Both the position numbers and the translations under genes were made by a program. The notes under the pieces are model-generated. The model was not told where the DNA came from. It worked only from the letters and a program-made list of their open reading frames with translations, and ran no database searches. 64,000 nucleotides of DNA from Chlorops oryzae (lineage: Eukaryota; Arthropoda; Insecta; Diptera; Chloropidae): assembly GCA_020466095.1 (NCBI GenBank), contig CM035807.1:53596752-53660751 (forward strand), given 5' to 3'. Below, in pieces: positions 32,172 through 43,838 of this stretch (within the stretch, counting starts at the first letter, position 1; each line of letters starts with the position of its first letter).

Positions 32172-33907
32172 GAAGGAGGTTGAATCGCAATCTTAATCCA
32201 TAAATTTAAGGCTCAGTGATTCATCTATTCAATAATTTCTTCTACATTAATATGTGGATTTTAACGTTTAATGTTAACATTGCGATGTCATAAAAATAAC
32301 ATTTAGTTTTCAGTCCGCTTATTAATATTTCCGATATAATATTTTCCCCTTTGTCATCAATGAATTCCCAGAAATCAAAACTCATGCAAGACCGAGTCCC
32401 ATTCTGGGATGTTTCGTCGATGAATTAAACAAATCATTAGAAGAAGCGCGTCTTGTTCAATGCTACACACCCAAACACAGCCAACTGCTGTTTGCACGAT
32501 ATTTTAATGCTATATGTGAGCGACGCAGCAGCAGAACGTGACTGTAACAGCATTCATACAAATGCATTTAGACCCTAAAGATTTACCCCTGTTCAACCAG
32601 CCTATATAAGGTTTCATAGAAATAAAAAAACTGGACAAAAAACATAACACAGGACGTAAGGAACATTCACGACTGAACTGACAGTTTAAACCTTTCACAT
32701 TCTAACTACTTCACATTTTAACAAGCCACGCCCCAGTAGCCGTGATGCGCACTGTTATTTATTTTTTATTGCATATAGACTTGGTATGTTATGTCATTCC
32801 TATGCGTGGTTTTCAACAAATGGACGCAGGGAATATCAACTGTTCAAAAATACGCACACAAACATTGACCATACCAAGCTTAAAGAAAAAAGATGTAAAA
32901 ATTTTAAATTTCGCAAGTGACAATCTTATACAATTGAGTCAAAAATGGAACGTAAGCATTGACGTTTTTCATTTTGGCAACATGGAACGAATAACTAACA
33001 CAAAAAAATTGCGAATTAATATCTGGTACATATGTCGACAGTGAGTTTCACAAATATCTAGTATTGGTAGATATTGACACCTCTTTTATTTGATAATTTC
33101 TAAAACAACATTGAATTTTTTAATTTTACGTAACGTACCTACAAAACTGACGAAAGTGCCACGGAAGTTGGCAATGTGAAAAACTTAAAGCCGTCCAGAT
33201 CGAAAATACAGTTTCGTTGCCAATCATCTCTCCATATTCACCATACCTCGGCTCTACATATCCTTTAGGCTTTTCATACTCGCTCATGAAAGGGTCATGA
33301 ACAAAGAACTTAAGAAGGGGAAATAATTTTCAAACATCTGTATTGATCATAATCCGTTTCATTTCCTTAATGTTTTTTCTAACATAAGAAGTTGAAAGAA
33401 AAGAATCGCCTAAAAATAGTTATGAATGCGCTTTTAAGAAAAAAGGAGTTAATTTCTCCTAGCCAACTTGCAATCTATTTCTTCTTTACAATTTTCCAGA
33501 ATTTTACGGACTAAGAAAATTTGTGGCAAAACACAACTTTTTTATTGGGTCAACTAAAAATTGGAGTGTCGGCGCGCTTTCATATAGTTCTGTGTGCCAC
33601 AAACAACCAAATTAATATTGGCCAACTGAAAATTGAGTAGTCGTCGCCTAGCCTTAGTTGTTTCAAACGAAATTCAATAAACTGGTTGTACAAAAGATTC
33701 ATGATCCTTCGAAATTGTCTTATAATACACGAGTACAACAAATATAAAAGACCGCTATATGTCGCAGTGTTACTCTGTCAGCATAGCCATCGTTGGTTTC
33801 AGATACCTATTTAGATTAAGACATTTGAGCCCACGATATCAAAATTCACAAGTTTCCAGCAAATTTCCAATTAAATTCGATAAAAATGTTTTACAGTTAA
33901 GTGCGTT
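32172..33907. other. no gene recognised
   Basis: AT-rich; open frames of up to 100 codons (for example 32742-33044) lack known motifs and show no coding bias that I can see. The last ~25 bases before 33908 may be a diverged end of a Helentron-like copy. Confidence 0.55.
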
Positions 33908-33910
33908 TAA

Positions 33911-34470
33911 TGCTTAGTTTAGACGGCAATGTGAATTACGTGATTCGCCCTTTGAATTACGTTCGCGAACTATCCTGTTCAGACGAGAGATTCGTAATTC
34001 GTTTTTTATGTTTTGTGTAAAAAAGCAACATCCCTGCCGGAAAATTCAAGAATACCGCACTCTTCCGAAGTAGTGAAACTGTCTGAAATCAAGTAAACAA
34101 ATCTTTTAAAAATTCAAATTTCATTAAAAGAGGGGTCTGTCGAAGCCAGCTCTTCTTTCCTTGATATTTTTATTGCAAGGTAATTGTTAAGAACACGAAT
34201 TGGTGTCTTTTGTCATGCATGCGATAAATTCCAGCTGGGAGTTTGGTTTTTTTTTTCGTCTTCTGACTCTGTTTTCGATAAATTACGATAAAAATTAGGG
34301 AAGACACCGATTTTGACATAGTTTGGATCGTAATTCAAAGTTCAATTACGTTCAAATGAGATAATTCAGCATGTAAAATTTTATATTGCGAATTACGTGA
34401 TTCACAACTCGGCTGTGAATTACGAATGAGGGACGAATTACGTAATTCATGGTGCCGTCTGAACATAACA
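33911..34470. mobile_element. 560-bp MITE, TSD TAA
   Basis: Ends read TGCTTAGTTTAGACGGCA and TGTTATGTTCAGACGGCA inwards and continue with ATTACGT(G/A)ATTCG. TAA flanks both sides (33908-33910 and 34471-34473). Inside, GAATTACG occurs repeatedly in both orientations. The right flank continues GTCGGTCAAGCCCGAT...ATACCCAGC, so it probably inserted into a Helentron-like end. Confidence 0.82.
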
Positions 34471-34510
34471 TAAGTCGGTCAAGCCCGATATTTATATACC
34501 CAGCTAGCCC
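34471..34510 (-). mobile_element. Helentron-like repeat, end fragment
   Basis: AAGTCGGTCAAGCCCGATAT and then ATACCCAGC match the hairpin end of the other copies (orientation as in 40911 and 46308). It stops after about 40 bp. Confidence 0.55.
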
Positions 34511-34555
34511 CATTCTGCGGCCCGTCATGGAGTTTCTTTAAGCTCGAAGTAAATG

Positions 34556-35140
34556 AATGGCTTGAAAAATCAGCTCAGACTGCATGGAACGACACTACTG
34601 GCCACAGACAAGCTAGAGAGTTCATGCCATTCTTCAAGGTCAGAACGAAATAGCTCTAACTGCTCAACAGGACGGCAGTTCGACTTATCACAGGCTTTCT
34701 TACTGGACACTGTAGAGTAAACAAACATCTGTCGAATCTGGGCCTAGCCAGAGATGATAGCTGTAGAATCTGTAACGAAGAAGAGGAGAGAGCGGAGCAA
34801 ATTATCTGCCGCTGTGATAGTCTGGCGAGACTCAGACTCCGTTACTTATACCTCGACTACCCCTCGACAATAGAGGTAAGTAGGGTATCTCCACGCGACA
34901 TCGCGGCATTTTTAAATGCTACTCGTCTATGGAATTAGAGAAGGGTAGTCACAATAATCCTTGTAGGATGCAGTGACATGGAGACTTGGTTCCCAAATCC
35001 AACGCCAATCTAGTCTACCCAGTTAGCCGGCGAGGCACTGTGAAACGTCTCCATACATATCGTGGCCAAAAATATAAGGAGCGGTTGTAGAGCAATAAAA
35101 TTGGGCAAAGATGTGTATTTGTGCGAAATAAAGAAATTTT
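34556..35140 (+). pseudogene. LINE 3' fragment (C-terminal zinc finger)
   Basis: The plus-strand reading from about 34680 gives TGHCRVNKHLSNLGLARDD, CRICNEEEERAEQIICRCDS and LARLRLRYL. This is the C-terminal CCHC-like region that closes the pol protein of I/R1/jockey-type LINEs after the RT. Stops interrupt it. The 3' side ends in GTGCGAAATAAAGAAATTTTG, which may be its poly(A) end. The RT core is absent, so the copy is 5'-truncated. Confidence 0.7.
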
Positions 35141-35651
35141 GAAAAAGTCTTGGAAATCCGTTGACTGCTACGCCCACCTCCCATATAACTCAACATGCCA
35201 AAATCTTACGTTTTTGACCTAGGGACTATAGATTCCGCACACACCTTATCTGGAACTTCCTTAGTCATAAAAACCTAAAATAAAAAGACCACGCCTACTT
35301 TTTTTCCAAGATCTATTCAAAGTTCGTAAAAAATCAAATTTTTTACCCATGTATCAATAATTCAAGGTCAATAAAATTTAGTAAATTTTAATATATTTCT
35401 TAAGCCCAAATACGTATTATTCATAAAACATAAGCAACTGAAGGGTAGAGTCCGACAAAAAAAAAATGTCTCTCCAAAAGCAGCAAAAATCGAACGAAAT
35501 AATCGCACTAGTTGTATCTCTTTGCATATCGTTTTGGTTACTGGTGTGCATCCGAGTTTGCCCAAAATAAAATATTTTCAAATAAATTCAAAAATTTTAC
35601 CAAAATGTAAAATGTACATTAAATTATTGCAATATAATTCAAATGATCAAA
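35141..35651. other. no gene recognised
   Basis: AT-rich spacer between the LINE fragment and mariner. A minus-strand frame at 35368-35565 has no recognisable motif. Confidence 0.55.
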
Positions 35652-35653
35652 TA

Positions 35654-36870
35654 ACAGGTTGGCTGATAAGTCCCCGGTCTAACAAAGAAAAATACATTTT
35701 TTTGTCAAAATTCGTTTTTATTATTCAACATAGTTCCCTTCAAGAGCGATACAACGATTATAACGACCTTCCAATTTTTTGATACCATTTTGGTAGTACT
35801 CCTTCGGTTTTGCCTCAAAATAGGCCTCAATTTCGGCGATCACCTCTTCATTGCAGCCAAATCTGTTCCCTGCGAGCATCCTTTTGCGGTCTGAGAACAT
35901 GAAAAAGTCGCTGGGGGCCAGATCTGGAGAATACGGTGGGTGGGGAAGCAATTCGAAGCCTAATTCATGAATTTTTGCCATCGTTCTCAATGACTTGTGG
36001 CACGGTGCGTTGTCTTGGTGGAACAACACTTTTTTCTTCTTCATATGGGGCCGTTTTGCCGCGATTTCGACCTTCAAACGCTCCAATAACGACATATAAT
36101 AGTCACTGTTGATGGTTTTTCCCTTCTCAAGATAATCGATAAAAATTATTCCATGCCCATCCCAAAAAACATAGGCCATTACTTTGCCAGCGGACTTTTG
36201 AGTCTTTCCACGCTTCGGAGACGGTTCACCGATCGCTGTCCACTCAGCCGACTGTCGATTGGACTCAGGAATGTAGTGATAGAGCCACGTTTCATCCATT
36301 GTCACATATCGACGCAAAAACTCGGGTGTATTGCGAGTTAACAGCTGCAAACACCGCTCAGAATCATCAACACGTTGTTTTTTTTGGTCAAATGTGAGCT
36401 CGCGCGGCACCCATTTTATCACCGCATCAACTTCATTTTACGGTCATTCAAAATCATTTTGTGAATTTTTTTGATGTTTTCGTCGGTAACCACCTCTTTT
36501 GGGCGTCCACTGCGTTCACCGTCCTCCAAGCTCATTTCACCGCGCTTGAATTTTGCATACCTATCAATTATTGTTGATTTTCCTGGGGCAGAGTCCGGAA
36601 ACTCATTATCAAGCCAAGTTTTTGCTTCCACTGTATTTTTTCTCTTCAGAAAACAGTATTTTATCAAAACACGAAATTCCTTTTTTTCAATTTTTTTCAC
36701 AATAACAAAAGTTGCTTCACAAAAGACGCTCTATCTCACAAACTAATTGACTTACAGACGTCAAATTTTGACACGAATCATTTGAAGGTTGCCACTATAT
36801 AAAAATAATATGCATTTAATACTAGCGACGCCATCTATGTGTCAGACCGGGGACTTATCAGCCAACCTGT
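35654..36870 (-). mobile_element. mariner transposon, irritans (Himar1) type, TSD TA
   Basis: 1217 bp. Both ends read ACAGGTTGGCTGATAAGTCC inwards and go on CCGGTCT; TA flanks each end (35652-35653, 36871-36872). The terminal repeat is, from memory, that of the irritans subfamily typified by Himar1 from horn fly. It contains a minus-strand transposase with an internal deletion. Ends and coding sequence are well preserved, so insertion is fairly young. Confidence 0.93.
35721..36700 (-). pseudogene. mariner transposase, internal deletion of about 29 residues
   Basis: The N-terminal part (36700-36419) begins MKKIEKKEFRVLIKYCF and runs through a helix-turn-helix to the AT-hook-like GRPKEVV and ILNDRKMKL. 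It stops there. The second part (36422-35721) resumes at KWVPRELTF and carries the catalytic triad: Asp in VTMDETW, Asp in FHQDNAPCH and Asp in SPDLAPSDF. The last two are separated by 34 residues (DD34D). Comparison with the family shows about 29 residues missing at the join, including part of the second DNA-binding helix region, with a frame change. The rest lacks stops. It cannot make a complete transposase but could be mobilised by one. Confidence 0.92.
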
Positions 36871-36886
36871 TAAGATAAAAATCGTT

Positions 36887-37077
36887 TTAGTCGCCATAAT
36901 TTTCATGGGAAAAGTCCAATGACGAATCGCTTGAAACAAAGTTAGTCAGGTGAATGTCTTCGAGGACTGTGTCTTTTTCATCTTTAGCTTCAAAAATCTC
37001 TTGGTTTGATTCTAAAAATGCGTCAATGGCTTTATCACGCTGTTGTAATTTCCTTTCAGCTGCAATCAATGGCTCCG
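36887..37077 (-). CDS. unrecognised open frame cut by the foldback element
   Basis: The minus-strand frame ends at 36887 and reads EPLIAAERKLQQRDKAIDAF ... ESNQEIFEAKDEKDT ... SSDSSLDFSHENYG, an acidic, helical C-terminal tail. It continues rightwards into the foldback arm (37078 on), whose residues are therefore not part of the original protein. Beyond the foldback element (39084 on) the frame may continue. I cannot name the family; it may be host or transposon. Confidence 0.3.
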
Positions 37078-39079
37078 CACGGTGTGCTTGAAAAATTTTA
37101 AATGGAATTTCGGAAGACGTAAAAAGTTTTTGATGCACACTATAGTTTTCTTTATTTTGATGAATTCTGGTAAGTTTTAAAAAAATCTGTGGAGCCGTTT
37201 TTTTTTTTTTTGAGATTTTCAAAATTTTGTATGAAAAATTTTAAATTATGCCAGATTTCACCATTAGTTTTTCAAAATAATACCAATGAAAGATAATTTC
37301 TTTGAATAATAAAAAGCAAATGTATTAACGGAATTACTATAAGTATATAGCGCTCACCTCCCCTTGCATACCTTCCCCTCTTAAGGTGCTCTCACACAAT
37401 ATGTATCGAGCAATATGACCTGTCAAATTTCATTCCGTATTCTTGTCAAAATTGGTTTGGAACATGCATTGTCTTTTTTGCACTCACACGACACATATAT
37501 GTCATGTCGATTTATTCCTTTGTTTTTAAATAATCAATGTATTACAAAGCAAACTATATTTACCTTTGCCGACTCCATTTCGCGCAATTTTTATTGTCAA
37601 AAGAAAACAGATGTTTTCGCGTGTGCACACATACGATTATCAAATTAGTTTGAAAATCGAATAAAGGAAGATGCACAGCCATGTGGCTCAGTCATATGTA
37701 TCGACATTCTTGCATTCACACGACATGCCAGCTTCGCTTGTGGCATATTTGACAGGTCATATTGCTCGATACATATCGTGTGAGAGCACCTTTAGCAAGA
37801 TATTGCTTCCAGCCCCTCACTGTGCATCATAACTGACTGCAATCATGCGTGAAATCTAAAATTTTTATATAATTTATATTCATATATGCCTATACATAAA
37901 TGTATATATACATATATATTATATTGTTAGTATATATTTATATGGCAAGTCCGCGTTTACACGTAGGAAGCAATGTTTCGAGAACATTTGAAGTTATCTT
38001 TTGTTGTTTCGTTAAACACTTCTTTGGTTATATCGAAAAAAAACCACAACCTTTTGCCGACATAGCCAAAGAAGATCCTCTCTTTTTCATGTAGATCACC
38101 ACTACCTATTTCTTAAGTCTAAACGCGCACTAAGTAATTGAGTTGGCCTTCATTTGCATTATTACGAATGATATGTAGATATTACATACAGTGGTGTAGC
38201 GAACTTTGACGGCGCTTGGGGAAATACAACATTGCCGACCCTAGCGACCATACTTCCATTCTAGATTAACTTAATTAAGATTCATATTTTAGTTTAATTA
38301 TTCTTGTCAAAATTAAATATACGACGCGTTTACTTATTCTTTTCACTTAGTAGTGAAACGATCATTTGAATGACTTTGCTTCCATTGCAAAGGATTCCAA
38401 CACAACTACTGCAAATGAAGGCGAACTCAATTACTTAGTGCGCGTTTAGACTTAAGAAATAGGTAGTGGTGATCTACAGGAAAAAGAGAGGATCTTCTGT
38501 TGGCTATGTCGGCAAAAGGTTGTTGTTTTTTTCGATATAACCAAAGAAGTGTTTAACGAAACAACAAAAGATAACTTCAAATGTTCTCGAAACATTGCTT
38601 CCTACGTGTTAACGCGGACTTGCCATATAAATATATACTTACAATATAATATATATGTATATATACATATATGTATAGGCATATATGAATATAAATTATA
38701 TAAAAATTTTAGATTTCACGCATGATTGCGGTCAGTTATGATGCACAGTGAGGGGCTGGAAGCAATATCTTGCTAAGAGGGGAAGGTATGCAAGGGGAGG
38801 TGAGCGCTATATACTTATAGTAATTCCGTTAATACATTTGCTTTTTACTATTCAAAGAAAATATCTTTCATTGGTACTATTTTGAAAATCTAATGGTGAA
38901 ATCTGGCATAATTTACAATTTTTCATACAAAATTTTGATAATCTCAAAAAAAAAAAAAACGGCTCCACAGATTTTTTTAAAACTTACCAGAATTCATCAA
39001 AATAAAGAAAACTATAGTGTGAATCAAAAAATTTTTACGTCTTCCGAAATTCCATTTAAAATTTTTCAAGCACACCGTG
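37078..39079. mobile_element. foldback element with 669-bp inverted arms
   Basis: The left arm is 37078-38157 (includes a 408-bp MITE plus its TTA) and the right arm 38411-39079. After subtracting the MITE, both arms are 669 bp and match with only scattered differences by eye. The spacer is 253 bp (38158-38410). Outer ends read CACGGTGTGCTTGAAAAATT; TCCG flanks both sides (37074-37077 and 39080-39083), a possible 4-bp duplication. Arms contain a TATATA-rich section and an A/T run. No transposase. A transcript would fold into a ~669-bp duplex. Confidence 0.88.
37384..37791. mobile_element. 408-bp MITE in the left foldback arm, TSD TTA
   Basis: Terminal repeats of about 45 bp, nearly perfect, begin AGGTGCTCTCACAC and include GAGCAATATGACCTGTCAAA. 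TTA flanks both sides (37381-37383, 37792-37794). The right foldback arm carries the empty site (CCTCTTAGCAAG on the matching strand) with a single TTA, which proves the duplication and that the MITE arrived after the arms formed. Confidence 0.93.
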
Positions 39080-39140
39080 TCCGATGATAAAAGCAAATGC
39101 GCTATAAGGTGTTTGTTGCAGAGCTCTCTAGAGCTCTCCA

Positions 39141-40570
39141 TTTTTATACCCAGCGTAAGCGGGGTATTTTAGTTTTGTGCGAATCTTGTAACAGGGAGAA
39201 TAAAGCTCCGGAGATATAGACAAATATATATAGAAAAGATCAGTATCAAAAACTGAATCGATTTAGATATGTCCGTCTGTCCGTCCGTCCGTGGTCGGAT
39301 CTCCTCGGAAACGGCTGAACCAATGAAGTCGAAATTTGGCACACATGTATATCGGGGTCCGAGTATGATCCTTACTAAAAATGGGAGACATCCGCCCACT
39401 GCCACGCCCACAAATGAATTTATTGTGTTTTCAGTAAAATGCTTGTAACTTGCGAACCACTCAAAACATTGGATTGATATTTGGTGTACTGGTAAACTAC
39501 GAAAAGGGATATATCCTGAAAAAAAATTGACGCCGTCCTCCTCGAGCCACGCTCACAAATAAGGGCTTAGGGGCTGTCCCTTAATAACGTTAGCATAAAA
39601 GGGGGGGGAGGGGGTTCGAAAAATCTTACGCCTGCTTATAAAGGGTGTCTGATTTATACTAAAGTATGCTTACGAGGGGGGGTCAAAAATGGTCAAAATC
39701 GCCCTTACGTAATTAATGGACAGCCCCTTATCGTAACTTGTGAATTAAATGACGTAAAAGTTTAAAATTCGCAACTTGGGTTGACCAAGGCGAACAAAAG
39801 GTGTAAGAAAACATTTTTTGTGGCACGCCCACTACCACGCCCACAAATGAAGATTATTTTACCTTCCGAGGTAAAACGCGTAGAAGCTTCAAATTCACAA
39901 CATAAGTTGCCCAAAACAAATGAAAGGTGTAGGAATAAAAATTTATTCAACCTGCCCACTGCCACGCCCACAAATGGAGAATTTTCGTTACTTCCGAATA
40001 AAAGGCGTAGAAGATTCAAAATCGCAACATAGGTTAACCAAGCAAACGAAAGGTGTAGGAAAAAGTTGAATGTAACCCGCCCACTGACACGCCCACAAAT
40101 GAAGATTTTTCGTTACTTCCGAAGTAAAAGGCGTAAAAGCTTCAAATTCGCAACATAGGTTGACCAAGGCAAATGAAAAGTGTTGGAACAAAAATTTATA
40201 TAGCCCGCAAACTGCCACGCCCACAAATAGAGAATTTTCATAACTTCCGAAGTAAAAGGCGTAGAAGCTTCAAATTCGCAACATAGGTTCCCCAAGGCGA
40301 ATGAAAGGTGCAGGAAAAAATTTTTTGTAGCCCGCCCACTGCCACGCCCACAAATAAAGATTTTTCGTAACTTACGAAGTAAAAGGCGTAGAGGCTTCAA
40401 ATTCGCAACATAGGTTAACCAAGGCGAATGAAAGGTGTAGGAAATAATTTTTTGTGGCCCGCTCACTGCCACGCCCACAAATAGAGAAGCAAAACATAGT
40501 GCGCTTATAATGTCGGGACGCTGGGTATTTCAAAGTGGGGCCTGTTCGACTTTAGCTTTCTTACTTGTTT
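39141..40570 (+). mobile_element. Helentron-like repeat (copy c), six tandem units, MITE inside
   Basis: Same ends as the copy at 28171: TTTTTATACCCAGCGTAAGC at the left, hairpin plus CTTTCTTACTTGTTT at the right. About six internal units of ~127 bp start near 39770, 39890, 40018, 40143, 40271 and 40398. The MITE at 39570-39727 interrupts it. The spacing of CAAATTCGCAAC (128, 127) defines the unit. Units differ by substitutions and small indels. Confidence 0.78.
39570..39727. mobile_element. 158-bp MITE, TSD TTA
   Basis: Ends read GGGGCTGTCCCTTAATAACG and GGGGCTGTCCATTAATTACG inwards. TTA flanks both sides (39567-39569, 39728-39730). The copy at 28171 shows the empty site AAGGGCTTATCG near 28605, so the boundaries are proven. 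Confidence 0.92.
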
Positions 40571-40587
40571 TTCCTCGAAAAGTATAA

Positions 40588-40632
40588 TAACATTGTTGTC
40601 TTCTTTGGAAAGAAAAGACAACAATGTTACTA
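40588..40632. repeat. short hairpin between two inverted Helentron-like copies
   Basis: TAACATTGTTGTCTT pairs with AAGACAACAATGTTA about 12 nt further on. It lies in the 340-bp spacer between copies c and d. Significance unknown. Confidence 0.7.
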
Positions 40633-40907
40633 TAATTTTTTTTTATATTAAAACACTGAATTTAATTGGCAGAGCCAGATATTTAGGCATTAAAAAGAAT
40701 TTTGGCCCATATCAGGAAGGCAAAATAACATAATTCTGCGAAAAAATTGGTTGTCATATATATATAGCTATGTTAAATACTATTTTATTTTTATAACTAT
40801 AAATAAATATAACAAATCTAATTCTATAAAATGAAATTATAATTTATGGAGCCACATTTGAAAAAACAAGAAACTTGAACTGAAAGATTTTTTTCAAAAT
40901 CAGAAAA

Positions 40908-41824
40908 AAACAAGTAAGAAAGCTAAAGTCGGTCAAGCCCGACTTTGAAATACCCAGCGTCCCGACATTATGAGCGCACTATGTTTTGCTTCTCTATTTG
41001 TGGGCGTGGCAGTGGGAGGGAAACATAAATTATTTCCCTACACCCTTCATTCGCCTTGGTGAACCTATGTTGCGAATTCGAAGCTTCTACGCCTTTTACT
41101 TCGGAAGTTACGAAAAATCTTCATTTGTGGGCGTGGCAGTGGGCGGGCCACAAAAAATTTTTCCTCCACCTTTCATTCGCCTTGGTGAACCTATGTTGCG
41201 AATTCGAAGCTTCTACGCCTTTTACTTCGTAAGTTACGAAAAATCTTCATTTGTGGGCATGGCAGTGGGCGGGCTACATAAATTTTTGTTCCTACACCTT
41301 TCATTTGCCTTGGTCAACCTATGCTGCGAATGTGAAGCTTCTACGCCGTTTATTTCGGAAGTTACGATAAGACCTTATTTTTGGGCTTATTTGTGGGCGT
41401 GGCTCGAGAAGGGCGGCGTCCATTTTTTGCCAAAAAATGTCCCATTTCGTAGTTTACCAGCACACTAAATATCAATGGAATGTGTTGAGTGGTTCGCAAG
41501 TTACAAGCATTTTATTGAAAACACAATAAATTCATTTGTGGGCGTGGAAGTGGGCGCTCGATGTCTCGCCATTTTTTCTTAGGATCATACTTCGGATCCC
41601 GTATACTAGTGTGACTGTCTGCAACATTACGTTATTCTTCATTGGTTTAGCCGTTTCGGAGGAGATCCGACCACGGACGGACGGACAGACGGACATGTCT
41701 AAATCGATTCAGTTTTTGATCCTGATCATTTCTATATATATTTTTCTATATCTCCGGAGCTTAATTCTCCCTGTTACAAGATTTGCACAAAACTAATATA
41801 CCGCGCTTACGCTGGGTATAAAAA
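40908..41824 (-). mobile_element. Helentron-like repeat (copy d), inverted relative to copy c
   Basis: Starts AACAAGTAAGAAAGCTAAAG with hairpin GTCGG...CCGAC, then about three internal units, and ends CTTACGCTGGGTATAAAAA. With copy c it forms a tail-to-tail inverted pair whose hairpin ends are about 340 bp apart. The region near 41640-41700 (CCGACCACGGACGGACGGAC) is a short GGAC-rich tract present in all long copies. Confidence 0.78.
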
Positions 41825-43838
41825 TGGGGGCAAGTTTGTGCAGAATTTTATTTTGGATTATTATAGCACTGGCAATGGGTTCCATGGCAAATAAGTCTCA
41901 AGTTGGGGAAACCTGGCTATTTTAAGATAATTTCTGATGAATTTTTAAAACAATGAATTCACTCTCTTCGCTAAGAAATTTTCTTCTTTGTCGTATAAAC
42001 GCAGTTTAAAGTCTACAGTATGAAAAATATAATTAGGTAATAAAAAAAAGTGGGATTTTCAAAAAAGGTATTATTAATTAAATTCTCTGAAAAACAAAGA
42101 ATTTACACCAGTTTAAAAATCGTGTAAAAATTAAAAATTTTTCCGTTAAGAATCAGTTGTTTACAATCCTCAATTTTGGGAGCCACAAACCAATAGAAGA
42201 AGACTTTGATTTGTTTCAACTTTTTTGAGAGCTGTTATGAACTACTTTCTTATGAACTTGCATACAACTTTTTTCAAATTTCTTACATCACTTTTTTCTT
42301 ATTTTGGCCGCTGACGTAACACTGTGCGAGGTTGGCGCACTGATTTACATTAGGAAAGATAAAACAGAAAGGTTCCAGCAGAACTAAGAAGAAAGTTTTC
42401 AAGAGTTTGTGCATAACTTCCCTGAAGATAAGATGAAATCTTCACGTAATGGATGAAATCCTGTTTCCTCGTCTTCTTATTCACTATTTTTCAACAAAAA
42501 TGCATATTTATTTATATTTACTAATACATACACACGAGGCGTCAAAAGTTCGCATTTTTGTTGGAAAATAGTGAATAAGAAGATTTCTGCTTATTGTAAG
42601 TAGTTCATATTGAATGAGCGTTGATGGGGTATTCGATATTTTTGGGAGCATTGCACCTAAATCGTAATGCACTTGCATTACCTCTTAGTTTATCAGTCGA
42701 TGTCCTTGGTATACATTGACCATTTCCCTGCTGCATAATTGCCTAGGGTTTAATGAAACTGTGAAATCGAAATATCTACACAGAGCCATATTTGTAAGTC
42801 ACTTTAAAACAAGGAGATTTCCGTCAAAACCACTTTGTTGGCTTAAGAGAGAGACATGGGTCAAAATTAAAGAAGTTTTTACTGAAAAATCTTTTTAATT
42901 TTATGAGAAATTTCACCTTTAATTTATTAAAAAGCAAATCGACTAAAAGTTTAAAGAAAACTTCAAATTTGTATTTACTTGTTGTTACGTAAAAATTTAA
43001 TTTTATTGTCATAACAGTAGCTAGTTCAAATCACACGAAAAACTCCATCTTTGCGACGGATTTCCACCTCATTATTATTAAGATTCTTAACTTCTTATTT
43101 TTGGACATGTCATTTTGATTCTATTGAAAAGGAAATCGAGTAGGACTAACGAGAAAACGTATTATTCGTTCCCTTTCTAAAATGCGTATATTAATAGGTA
43201 CTAGTAAACCCAGTCGACCGACACATTCGGTCGATTACTAGAACACAAATACCATTTAAACAAAAAACATAAAGTTTAACATACCTTAAAGCAAGATACA
43301 TAGGAACATGCATTTCATAAGACAGTTTTTGATTTGTTTTTTTAGTTTTTCATAACTTTATTTTATATATTTAGTTTATTTGTTTTTTTTTTCCTCTCCA
43401 ACACCACCGATTTCATTTTCATTAGCGTTTGCACGCAGAGTGTTTTCGCGTAGTCGTATATTTCTGGTACGATAACAAATAGCCCTGCTTCCTGGCCTTA
43501 CACGGTAACGTTGCGGTCGTGGCATTCTTCGCAGTTCTACAGACAAAAGCAAACTTAGGTTGAAGTTAGTTTTACTTGCGTTCAATCTGCTCTTCTCTGA
43601 AGTAGCAAAAAAGCTTATTCCCAGCGGTAAAAATCTGAATTTTTCTACAAGAAAATCATACGAGCCACCCCTTAAGTAATGCCTGAGTTTTAACACAGCG
43701 ATGTCATTCGAAATTCAGGCATTACCAATTTCGCTTACCATGTAAGGCAGAAATTAAGTATTCAAATATTTTATCTATAGCCGAACGTTTACAATACGGC
43801 GTAAGCAAAACGTTCAGGCTTACTTTATGCATTGATAT
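41825..43838. other. mostly no gene; one hairpin and an unclassified arginine-rich ORF
   Basis: AT-rich DNA. The 31-bp hairpin at 42473-42582 is annotated separately. A minus-strand frame at 43376-43696 encodes 106 residues with an arginine-rich middle (RRMPRPQRYRVRPGSR); I recognise no family and it may be chance. GTAAGC near 43800 and 45065 flanks the hAT-type element. Confidence 0.45.
42473..42582. repeat. 31-bp near-perfect inverted repeat with 48-nt loop
   Basis: CTTCTTATTCACTATTTT... (42473-42503) pairs with its complement at 42552-42582; the single difference would be a G-U pair in one transcript. Size and loop would suit a miRNA-like hairpin or a tiny foldback MITE. No flanking duplication established. 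Confidence 0.75.

Noticed and set aside
38190..38240. CAGTGGTGTAGCGAAC at 38191 as a hAT terminus
   Set aside because: It resembles hAT ends, but no inverted partner or 8-bp duplication was found and it lies in the spacer of the foldback element.
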